Below are positions 42,475-50,398 of a stretch of 64,000 nucleotides of DNA, piece after piece (the first letter of the stretch is position 1; each line of letters starts with the position of its first letter). The stretch is taken from NCBI RefSeq assembly GCF_949820605.1, contig NZ_CATKVU010000006.1:682001-746000 (forward strand). Reading direction: 5' to 3'. The stretch comes from Segatella copri. Lineage in GTDB: Bacteria > Bacteroidota > Bacteroidia > Bacteroidales > Bacteroidaceae. The translations under genes and the position numbers were made by a program. The notes under the pieces were generated by a model. The model saw only the letters and a list, made by a program, of their open reading frames with translations. It ran no database searches and was not told where the DNA came from.

Positions 42475-42864
42475 TTATAGTTTTTCGCAGAACTCGATTT
42501 TCTCCTTGTTTGGCCCCTCGATGGTGAAGAACTTTACGCCGTTCTCCCAGAATGGAAGACCATTTACCTGCTGATCCAGCATCTTGAAGGTTCCTGCTTC
42601 CTTCACTACCAGGAAGAGATCCTCTATGTTCTTTACATCGATGGCGATGTGGTCGATGGCTCCATATTCCATCTTTGCCTGATGGTTCTGATAGGTCTCG
42701 ATGATGAGATTGTGGAGCTGGAGGAAGGCTACTTCCTCGGTGCCGTTTACTGTGCGGAGGGCTGTCTCGAAGCCCAAGGCATGATAAAACTCAATGGTCT
42801 TGTTGATGTCGTTGGTAGAAATACCAATGTGCTGCACACCTGTTGTAAAATCTTTGATTTTCAT
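42475..42864 (-). CDS. VOC-family (glyoxalase-like) protein
   Basis: 129 residues with two beta-alpha-beta-beta-beta modules. The first metal His is in GVQHIGISTNDINKTIEFYHALGF (about residue 12), the second in YGAIDHIAIDVKNIEDLF (about 72), with a terminal Glu in GPNKEKIEFCEKL. The reaction is unknown; it may be a lactoylglutathione lyase-like or dioxygenase-like enzyme. It lies 57 bp downstream of the outer-membrane protein gene on the same strand and may be the last gene of the sugar-related block. Confidence 0.88.
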   Translation of the reverse strand: MKIKDFTTGVQHIGISTNDINKTIEFYHALGFETALRTVNGTEEVAFLQLHNLIIETYQNHQAKMEYGAIDHIAIDVKNIEDLFLVVKEAGTFKMLDQQVNGLPFWENGVKFFTIEGPNKEKIEFCEKL

Positions 42865-42921
42865 AATGAATCTGTGTTTAGATGATTGTTATGATAAAAC
42901 TTTCTGTGTTTTTTTGAAGAT

Positions 42922-43656
42922 TTAGAAGCGGATGATTTCTGCTCCAATCTGGAAATAGCTCTCGTTGCTCTGAGGATTCCACATGCCCTTGGCATAAACC
43001 GGAATGGTGTAGTTGCCGAGTTTGAGATTGTGGGAGGCTTGCAGCGATACGTGAACGATGCCTGCCGTGGTTCCAAAGAAGTGGGCATCCTCGCCAGCTC
43101 TGTTCAGGGCGAAGGCTCCACCAACTCCTGCATATACCTTCCAGCCATCCTTCTGATAGATAGGATATTCCGCATAGGCGAAGGTGGAATATTTCTGCTC
43201 GGTATTGTCGCTGTTGCGGTCGCGTCCGAAGACTACCGTTGACCAGCTCAGGAGCAGTGGAAACTTCTCGTTCTGAAACCGGTAGCTTAATGTAGCATCG
43301 AGGAATCGGCCCGTGGTATGGGCAGAGTAGTTCCAGTATTCCTTATTATTATAGGTGGCACCAGGGGAGAAGTTGTAGGTGTCCCACAGGGCGAATCCCC
43401 ATCCGCCAGCCTTCAGATTCAGATAATGGTTAAACTCCTTGTAGGAGCCTTCCGAGTTGCAGCCACACCAAAGTCCCACGGTAACGTGGTCATTGGCCAT
43501 CGTATAGCTCAGGTCTGTGAGGAGGACGATGCCGTCGGAAACTTCCATGCCACGCCACAGATGATTGTTCTGCACGTTGGCTTTCAGATGGAGCTGTGCC
43601 TGGGCATTTCCCAGACACGCTGCCATCATCAAAACAATAACTACAATTCTTTTCAT
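42922..43656 (-). CDS. Putative outer-membrane beta-barrel protein
   Basis: A signal peptide (MKRIVVIVLMMAACLGNAQAQ) leads into alternating amphipathic strands rich in Tyr, Trp and Gly, ending YFQIGAEIIRF with a C-terminal aromatic residue as in outer-membrane barrels. 244 residues would allow about 10-12 strands. No specific family is recognised. It lies 122 bp after the PfkB kinase gene, so it may serve the same sugar pathway as a channel; this is inference. Confidence 0.6.
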   Translation of the reverse strand: MKRIVVIVLMMAACLGNAQAQLHLKANVQNNHLWRGMEVSDGIVLLTDLSYTMANDHVTVGLWCGCNSEGSYKEFNHYLNLKAGGWGFALWDTYNFSPGATYNNKEYWNYSAHTTGRFLDATLSYRFQNEKFPLLLSWSTVVFGRDRNSDNTEQKYSTFAYAEYPIYQKDGWKVYAGVGGAFALNRAGEDAHFFGTTAGIVHVSLQASHNLKLGNYTIPVYAKGMWNPQSNESYFQIGAEIIRF

Positions 43657-43778
43657 GGTTTTACTACAAAATAAACTTATAAACCTAATTAACTATGAAC
43701 CTTATAAACGTTAACTAATTACTTAAACCATATATTACAGATAATTATAATTTGCATATAATTTGGGCAAATAAGGGC

Positions 43779-44669
43779 TTATCTTGTAAATTCCTTAGGC
43801 AAGACTGGCATGGCTCCGTTCTGTGTACAGACGAATGCCGAAACCTTTACTGCCAATTCATGAGCTTCCTTTACGCTCTTACCCTTCAAGATGCTTGCCA
43901 CGAATGCGCCTGTGAATGAATCACCGGCACCCACAGTGTCTGCCACTTCCACTTTCGGTGTCTCGATAAACGAAACTTCGCCAGGGGTGAACACATAACT
44001 GCCGTTTACACCGCAGGTAAGAATGAGCATCTTCAGATTGTACTTGCCCAAGAGAAGCCAGCATTTGTTCTCCAGGTCGATACCCGGATAACCGAAGATG
44101 CGGCTTACGGTAATCAGTTCTTCATCGTTGATCTTGAGGATGTTGCATCGCTTGATGCTATCGGTGATAATCTCCTTGGTATAGAATTCCTGACGGAGAT
44201 TGATGTCGAAGATTTTGAGGATTCCTTCTTCCTTTGGCATGTTATCGAGGAAGCGGTAGATGGTGTTGCGTGAAACCTCGTTGCGCTGGGCCAGCGAGCC
44301 GAAGCAGGCTGCGGTGCAATTCTTTGCCAACTTCTCCAGAGCTGGCGTGTAGGGGATGTTGTCCCAGGCTGCTCCCTCCTTGATGTCGTAGCAAGGAATG
44401 CCGTTGGCATCGAGTGAAACCTGAACGGTGCCTGTAGGGTAGGCTACCTTGTCTATCTGATAGTTGAGATGGTGATCGTTGAGTTCCTTCTCCAGCTCCT
44501 TGCCCAGCTCATCATCGCCCATTGCACTAACTGCACAGCTCTCGAGTCCGAACTGCGAAACGTGGTAAGCAAAGTTGGCTGGAGCACCACCTAGCTTTTT
44601 CCCTTCTAGAAGCACATCGAAGAGTGCCTCGCCGATACCTATCACTGATTGTTTCTTTTCCATTGTCAT
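43779..44669 (-). CDS. PfkB-family sugar kinase, fructokinase-like
   Basis: About 296 residues. The N-terminal VIGIGEALFDVLLEGKKLGG and APANFAYHVSQFG are fructokinase-like. The C-terminal PfkB signature DTVGAGDSFTGAFVASIL (about 230-247) contains the catalytic Asp and anion hole. It phosphorylates a ketose, probably fructose, with ATP. The start is placed at the Met at 44669, since the longer ORF start at 44723 lies upstream of the -7 element TACCTTTG (minus strand, 44712-44719). Three LacI-type operators lie 46 bp further upstream. It works with the dehydrogenase and transporter genes upstream. Confidence 0.9.
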   Translation of the reverse strand: MTMEKKQSVIGIGEALFDVLLEGKKLGGAPANFAYHVSQFGLESCAVSAMGDDELGKELEKELNDHHLNYQIDKVAYPTGTVQVSLDANGIPCYDIKEGAAWDNIPYTPALEKLAKNCTAACFGSLAQRNEVSRNTIYRFLDNMPKEEGILKIFDINLRQEFYTKEIITDSIKRCNILKINDEELITVSRIFGYPGIDLENKCWLLLGKYNLKMLILTCGVNGSYVFTPGEVSFIETPKVEVADTVGAGDSFTGAFVASILKGKSVKEAHELAVKVSAFVCTQNGAMPVLPKEFTR

Positions 44670-44764
44670 TTTTACTGTAAGAATGTTAGAGATGTTATTT
44701 GATTTCTGTTGCAAAGGTAGCATTTTTCAGCTACCTTCGCAAAGAAAAATCATCTAAACTTTCT

Positions 44765-44807
44765 GCAAACGTTCCCGCAATCGTTTCCAATTTCTGCAAT
44801 CGTTTGC
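44765..44807 (-). promoter_or_regulatory. Triple LacI-type operator before the sugar kinase
   Basis: GCAAACGTTC (44765), GCAATCGTTT (44777) and GCAATCGTTTGC (44796) are spaced 12 and 19 bp apart. The central CG and GCAA/TTGC halves match LacI-family operators. The nearest site begins 46 bp from the -7 element at 44712-44719. The set at 47533 has the same spacing and the same distance. Confidence 0.75.
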
Positions 44808-44832
44808 AGTATATTTCTTCTCTTCTATCTCT

Positions 44833-45882
44833 TTACTTCTTCTCTCCAGGTTTCTGTTCGAAATCGATGAGAACCTTCATGCTGGTTTCGCGATGAGTGT
44901 CGATAAACTTGTAGGCATCATCGTATTCTTCGAAGGCAAAACGGTTGCTTACGAGTGGCTTGAGGTTGACGATGCCCTTGCTTACGTAATCGATGGCTGT
45001 GAGATAATCTTCGTGGCGATACATCATTGAACCGATGAGTCTCAACTCGTGTTCGCCCAGATAGAACATGCTGAGGGCTGGGTCCTTGGCAAAGACTGCC
45101 ACAACCACGATGTCGCTACCTTTCTCGATGGTCTCCATCAGTGAACGGATGGAAACTTCTACACCTGCTACCTCGAAACCTACCTGATAGCCTTCCTCAC
45201 CGAAGAGTTCCTGGGCTGCCTCCTTCAAAGTCTTCTTGGTGATGTTGAGGGTGTGCTTGATGCCGCATTCGCGAGCCTTAGCCAGGCGAAGGTCGCTTAC
45301 ATCGGTAATGAGTACATTCTTGGCGCCACGGGCAATGCAGAACTGGGCTATGAGGTTGCCGATGGTTCCTGCACCGCTCACTACTACATTCTTACCCTTT
45401 ACGTCGGTGCGGTTGCTGGCATGGGCACCAACGGCTGAAGGCTCAATCATGGCACCATAGTCGAGGCTCATGCCTTCTGGCAACTTAGCCACGCGGTCGT
45501 CATCTACTACAAAGAAATCCTGTGCTGCACCATCTGCCTGGAAAGCCTGAACACGCAGGTGCTCACAAACGTTATACTGTCCGCGCTTGCAAGGGTTGCA
45601 CTTGCCGCAAACCAACTGTGGGCGAGCGGTGATGTGGTCGCCAGGCTTGCAGACGGTAACTTCGCTGCCTACAGCCATAACCACTCCAGAGTACTCATGT
45701 CCCTGAACCACTGGGTAGAAGGTGGCTGGGTGAAGACCGTGGTAAGAGTGAATCTCGCTACCGCAGATGCCGATGCGCTTGATGTTGACGAGAACCTGAT
45801 GAGCAGTTAAGTCTGCTGCCTTTGGTTCTGCTACTTCCTTGAATTCGATATGCTTTGGTTCTACCAATATTGCCTGTCTCAT
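44833..45882 (-). CDS. Zinc-dependent polyol/alcohol dehydrogenase
   Basis: 349 residues of the medium-chain dehydrogenase family. Catalytic zinc ligands are GICGSEIHSYHGLHP (Cys at about 39) and QGHEYSG (His-Glu at about 61-62). The structural zinc lobe is CGKCNPCKRGQYNVC (about 92-106). The NAD(P)-binding Rossmann motif is VVSGAGTIGNLIAQ (about 166). It resembles sorbitol, L-idonate or threonine dehydrogenases. Beside a ketose kinase, oxidation of a polyol to a ketose is the likely reaction. It lies 102 bp downstream of the transporter, in the same direction, with a hairpin between. Confidence 0.88.
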   Translation of the reverse strand: MRQAILVEPKHIEFKEVAEPKAADLTAHQVLVNIKRIGICGSEIHSYHGLHPATFYPVVQGHEYSGVVMAVGSEVTVCKPGDHITARPQLVCGKCNPCKRGQYNVCEHLRVQAFQADGAAQDFFVVDDDRVAKLPEGMSLDYGAMIEPSAVGAHASNRTDVKGKNVVVSGAGTIGNLIAQFCIARGAKNVLITDVSDLRLAKARECGIKHTLNITKKTLKEAAQELFGEEGYQVGFEVAGVEVSIRSLMETIEKGSDIVVVAVFAKDPALSMFYLGEHELRLIGSMMYRHEDYLTAIDYVSKGIVNLKPLVSNRFAFEEYDDAYKFIDTHRETSMKVLIDFEQKPGEKK

Positions 45883-45960
45883 AATTATAATGTTTTGAAA
45901 TTGTTATTGTTATGTTGGTGGGATGAAAGATCCCGTTTTATCTTTGTATTCTTTGCTGAA

Positions 45961-45988
45961 CCCACTTTTTAAGTGGGCTCTTTTTTAT
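45961..45988 (+). terminator. Hairpin between transporter and dehydrogenase genes
   Basis: CCCACTT/AAGTGGG around three T, followed by CTCTTTTTT on the plus strand. In that orientation it would stop antisense transcripts. For the minus-strand operon it is only a stem without a T-tract and may tune relative expression. Confidence 0.45.
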
Positions 45989-47379
45989 TTCTTCTTATTC
46001 TCCAGATCGGTCATGATCTGCTTGTATTGCTTCTTGTTGAGCTTGTAGAAGCAGAGGCATCCTGCGGTGATGATCCACAAAACTCCCGGAATGGTGCTGA
46101 AGGCGTGGTGCATGATGCTCAATACTTCTGGATTCTGCACAGCGTTGCTTACATATCCTGCGCTGCCCAGGGCAATGGCGAGAAGCGATGTGCCGAGTGC
46201 CATTCCTATCTTGTTGCCCAGCGAAATGAAGGCGTATTGGAATCCGTCGTTTCTGATGCCCGTCTTCCACTCGCCATACTCCACACAGTCGGGGATGATG
46301 GCATAGATGGCTGTATTGAAGCCTGAGAAGAAGAACCACGACAAAGCTGAGAACAGATAGAACATGATGGCGCTGCCGTTAGGGCTGAAGAAGTACAGAC
46401 CTATCATCGTAATACCGGTGAGGAAAGCGAAGATGGCTGCCGTGAAACCCTTGTTGCCCGTTTTTCTGAATACCAGAGGGAAGCAGGCGGCACCTATGAT
46501 GCTTGGCACGATGATGGCCATGGAATAGTAGGAGAAGAGCGTTGCCGAACCTTCTACATAAGTGAAATAGTAGAGCATGTCGGCGTTGCGTCCGTAATGG
46601 ATGAAACCGAAGAGTAACTGTCCTAAGAGGGCGAGCAGATAGGGCTTGTTCTTCATCACGGAGCGAAGCTGCACCTTTAATGGGAGCTTCTGTCCCACAG
46701 GAACTTCTACCACTTCCTTGGTCTTATGGAAGCAGAACAGATGGCAGGCAGCGAAGATGATGCCGTAGAGTACAGCCACAGCCAGATAACCATATTTGGT
46801 ATCGCCTGCGCCAAACCAGCTGATGAGCGGAACGGTTACGATGTTGATTACTCCGATGGCCATCATGGCACTCACCGAACGGCTGGTGTTGAGCTTGGCT
46901 CTCTCATCGATGTCTTGCGTCATGGCTCCGCAGAGTGTGCCGTAAGGCAGGTTCACGCAGGTATATCCCAGCACCAGGATGCAGTAGGTTACTGCCATAT
47001 AGATAATCTTGGCGGTCTGGCTCCATTCCGGATGAGCCCAGAAGGTGAGTATCAGTACCAGTGCCGTGATAGGAGCTCCGAAGAGCAGCCATGGGCGGAA
47101 TCGTCCCCATCGGGTGTGGGTCTTATCGGTAAGTGTGCCGATGATGGGGTCGTTGATGGCGTCCCAGAATCGGGACACAAGCATCAGGGTTGCTACGGCA
47201 CTCATGCTGATTCCAAACACATCGGTGTAGAAAATCATGAGGAAATTGCCCACGAACATCCAACTGAAGTTGCAGCCCACATCGCCCATGCCGTAGGCGA
47301 GCTTACTGATGAAGGGAACCTTTCCCTGTGAATTGTTCTCTAGCGAACTGTTCGCTTGAAATTTAGAATCTTGTTCCAT
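45985..47379 (-). CDS. GPH-family (MelB-like) sugar/polyol:cation symporter
   Basis: 464 residues with about 12 transmembrane helices. Family marks: KLAYGMGDVGCNFSWMFVGNFLMIFYTDVFG at the N terminus, DAINDPIIGTLTDKT-RWGRFRPW in loop 2-3 (about 93-112) and IPDCVEYGEWKTGIRNDGF in the second half (about 375-393). It imports a glycoside or polyol with a cation through the inner membrane. It is the first gene of the minus-strand unit; the -7 element TATCTTTG lies at 47480-47487 and a triple operator beyond it. The divergent LacI gene is its likely regulator. Confidence 0.92.
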   Translation of the reverse strand: MEQDSKFQANSSLENNSQGKVPFISKLAYGMGDVGCNFSWMFVGNFLMIFYTDVFGISMSAVATLMLVSRFWDAINDPIIGTLTDKTHTRWGRFRPWLLFGAPITALVLILTFWAHPEWSQTAKIIYMAVTYCILVLGYTCVNLPYGTLCGAMTQDIDERAKLNTSRSVSAMMAIGVINIVTVPLISWFGAGDTKYGYLAVAVLYGIIFAACHLFCFHKTKEVVEVPVGQKLPLKVQLRSVMKNKPYLLALLGQLLFGFIHYGRNADMLYYFTYVEGSATLFSYYSMAIIVPSIIGAACFPLVFRKTGNKGFTAAIFAFLTGITMIGLYFFSPNGSAIMFYLFSALSWFFFSGFNTAIYAIIPDCVEYGEWKTGIRNDGFQYAFISLGNKIGMALGTSLLAIALGSAGYVSNAVQNPEVLSIMHHAFSTIPGVLWIITAGCLCFYKLNKKQYKQIMTDLENKKK

Positions 47380-47532
47380 ATCCTTTTTCTTAGGTTTGAT
47401 TGTGATACTTAATGTTGTTTATTCTTTGTTTTGTGTAGGAATAGAGCGATTTGAGAAATCGTTTTTCCTTTTCACGCTGCAAAGATAGAACGATTTTGCT
47501 GGAAAAACAAGAAAAAAAACGGCTGTTTTTTC

Positions 47533-47573
47533 GCAACCGTTCCCGCAACCGTTCCCATTTTTCGCAACCGTTC
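47533..47573 (-). promoter_or_regulatory. Triple LacI-type operator between transporter and lacI-family gene
   Basis: GCAACCGTTC occurs exactly at 47533, 47545 and 47564, again spaced 12 and 19 bp. The nearest copy begins 46 bp from the transporter -7 element (47480-47487). The last ends 48 bp before the regulator's own TATCTTTG (47621-47628), so both divergent promoters can be affected. Confidence 0.8.
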
Positions 47574-47659
47574 CCAAAAAGATTTCTCAGTTTTTTGTTG
47601 TTGCTTTCATAGAAAATAAGTATCTTTGCAGGCGCATTTAACAAGAAAGAAAAAGGGAT

Positions 47660-48667
47660 ATGGCAAAATATGTAACCATCATGGATATTGCAAGGGAGTT
47701 GGGGATTTCCAAGTCTACCGTTTCGCGTGCTCTTTCGGGAGATACGGGTAATGTGAAGGCGGAAACCTTGCAGAAGATATTGGCAACTGCCGAGCGGATG
47801 GGCTATCATCGCAACGAACTGGCTGTGAACTTTCGCCAGCAGAGTACTCATAACATCGGCATCATCATCCCCGAAATCGTAACAACGTTCTATATGACCT
47901 TTATCAATGATGCTCAAGCCATCTTGCGCAAGCAGGGGTATAAGGTGATGATTGCCATCTCTAACGAGAATCCTGAGCAGGAGAGAGAGAACATCCTGAT
48001 GATGGAGCAGCTGCGTGTGGATGGCATCCTGATGAGTGCATGCGATAAGGAGCATAATGTGGACCTATATAATAAGGTGATAAAAAGGGGCATTCCCATT
48101 GTGTTTTTCGATAGAACGGTGGAGAAGGTAAAGGCTTCACAGGTGCACATGGACGATTACATCATGTCGTTTTTCATGGTGGAGACTTTGTTGCGCAAGG
48201 GGTATAAGCATATTATTCATATCCCGGGACCTGCTTATATCCGAAACAGCTATGAACGATTGAGGGGCTATCGGGATGCGCTGGAAAAGTTTCATATAGA
48301 GTATCAGGCGCAGGATGTCTTGTCGCCAGCCTTGTCGGCTGAAGAGGGTAGTTGGGTGATGGAGCGTTTCCTGGAGAAGGATGTACCTTTTGATGCGATC
48401 TTTGGCTTTACGGAGACTGCTGTGTTGGGAGCCAAGAGTGCTATCCAGAAGCGTGGCTTGCGCATTCCGGAGGATGTGGCGCTTTGCTGCATGTCGGGTA
48501 CAGCCTTGGCTACCTTGGTTCATCCTCAGTTGACGGTAGTGGAGCAGCCTATTGAGAAAATGGCGCAGGAAAGTTGCCGACTGCTGCTGGAGCATATTGC
48601 CGATGGTTATAGAAGGATAGAGGAAATTGCATTGAGAGGTGAAACCGTGATAAGAGAATCTACTTAA
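47660..48667 (+). CDS. LacI-family transcriptional regulator
   Basis: 335 residues. The N-terminal HTH is VTIMDIARELGISKSTVSRALSG (about 4-26), with the hinge helix in HRNELAVNFRQQ. The periplasmic-binding-protein-like effector domain follows (IGIIIPEIVTTFYMTF onward; GFTETAVLGAKSAIQKRGLRIPEDVALC near 255). It likely senses the polyol or its phosphate. It is transcribed divergently from the transporter, with operators in between. Because the operators lie upstream of both target promoters, activation is as possible as repression. Confidence 0.93.
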   Translation: MAKYVTIMDIARELGISKSTVSRALSGDTGNVKAETLQKILATAERMGYHRNELAVNFRQQSTHNIGIIIPEIVTTFYMTFINDAQAILRKQGYKVMIAISNENPEQERENILMMEQLRVDGILMSACDKEHNVDLYNKVIKRGIPIVFFDRTVEKVKASQVHMDDYIMSFFMVETLLRKGYKHIIHIPGPAYIRNSYERLRGYRDALEKFHIEYQAQDVLSPALSAEEGSWVMERFLEKDVPFDAIFGFTETAVLGAKSAIQKRGLRIPEDVALCCMSGTALATLVHPQLTVVEQPIEKMAQESCRLLLEHIADGYRRIEEIALRGETVIREST

Positions 48668-48725
48668 TAGAGGTATCGGCTTCTGGAACCTGCATAAAAG
48701 AAACTGTTTTGGAAGACAGTATAAA

Positions 48726-50398
48726 AGAAGAGGGTGTGTCATAAGTCTGTGACGCACCCCTTTTTATTTTTTGCCTTTTCACAGATACGAAATCTTTTAA
48801 AAACATTTTTATTTACAACAAAGCCCAAACTTTCACAAGCTCGGGCTTTGCCTTTCCGCAAAAGATTTGTATCTTTGCAGAAAACTTCTTTAAGTATGGC
48901 AAAGATACAAATAAAATCTGAAACTCGGCACGAATTGAGCTTTTTTCCTAACTCTTTCGATGATTAAATTATCTTTCGCAACAATCAACCGCTTTAGATC
49001 CCATCATATGATTAAATGCATCGACTTTTATTTTGATGCAGTCGTCTCCATATTGGTTGAAAAGGGCGTGATTAGTCTGGAGGAACAATATGTTGATGGC
49101 ACTAAGATAGAGTCGAAAGCAAACAAGTACACGTTTGTATGGAAGAAGACCGTGGAAAAGAACAAGGCTAAGCTCTTGGAAAAGACATCTGCTGCATTGG
49201 CTCAGATAAAAGAACAAATTCGCCTGAATGGCGGGAGTGACATTAAGGAAGAAGACAGCGAGCCAGCCACTTCCGCCAAGGATGTAGAGAGAAGTGCACG
49301 TTTGTGTGAGAGGCAAGCGAAGAACCTTCCTAAGGCAAAACTTACAGGAAGAGAGAAGCAAAAGCTAAATACTCAGATAGATCACTTGTTCAAAGCCTCG
49401 GACAAACTGTGCGAGTATGAAAAATCACTGGATATACTGGGCGAGAGAAACAGTTACTCCAAGACTGATCCCGATGCGACCTTCATGCGCCTCAAGGAAG
49501 ATGCCATGAACAATGGGCAGACAAAGCCTGCCTATAACCTTCAAATAGCGACAGAGAATCAATATTGGACGAATTTCGCCCTTTATCCCAATCCAACAGA
49601 CACCCTGACCTTCAAGCCTTTTTTGGATAAGTACAAGAAAAGATATGGAAAGCAATCCAAGAGCGTCACCGCAGACTCAGGGTATGGCTCGGAGGAGAAC
49701 TACGAGTACCTGGAGATGGAAGAAATGATGGGTTATGTAAAGTACAACTGGTTTCACAAGGAACAGCATAAGCCTTTCAAGGAGGATGCCTTCAACCAAG
49801 CGAACTTCTACTACAACAGGGATGATGACTATTATGTCTGCCCCATGGGACAACACATGGAACCTTGTGGACAACGGCAAACGAAAAGTGACTCCGGCTA
49901 TGTGTCTGTCATTACATTATATAGAGCACAACGATGTGATGGATGTCCGCTTGGAAGTCTCTGCAAGAAATCCAAAGGCAACAGAACCATATATGTCAAC
50001 CATAAACTGAATGCATATAAAAAGGAAGCCTTCCTGCTACTAACGTCTGAAGAGGGCTTGAAACACACAGAAGACAGCGACCGATAGAGTCGGAAGCTGT
50101 ATTTGGGCAGATGAAGGCAGATATGCATTATAAGCGATTCAGGCATTTTGGAATGGACAAGGTTTACATGGATTTAGGATTGTTCGGAATGGGATTCAAT
50201 TTGAAGAAATATTTGGGTATAAAACGATAAAACTCAATTTTGTTTTTTTTATCGTCAGGGATAACTATGCCCTTTTGTGAACTTCCTGCCTGTTTATAAT
50301 AGAGAAGATCGGAAAAAGTAAAATTTGCAGACGATATTATATGATTCCCTTTTTGGAATAGGCTACGATACTTCTAGGATTATACAATAAATAATATA
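48726..50398 (+). mobile_element. IS1182-family element, defective copy 1
   Basis: The left terminal repeat (about 48727-48759, one mismatch to copy 2) is present, but the right one is missing: the element runs directly into the left end of copy 2. The terminal repeat can fold into a GGGTG/GCACCC hairpin followed by T, so it also acts as a terminator for the LacI-family gene. Confidence 0.85.
48896..50222 (+). pseudogene. IS1182-family transposase, broken copy
   Basis: Relative to copy 2 it has a 224-bp internal deletion after the FPNSFDD codons (near 48966), which shifts the frame. A 2-base insertion near 50066 produces the ending HTEDSDR instead of the conserved RPIEPEAVFGQ with the catalytic Glu. 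The middle (DGTKIESKANKY; TADSGYGSEENY) is otherwise almost identical to copy 2. Not functional. Confidence 0.9.
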
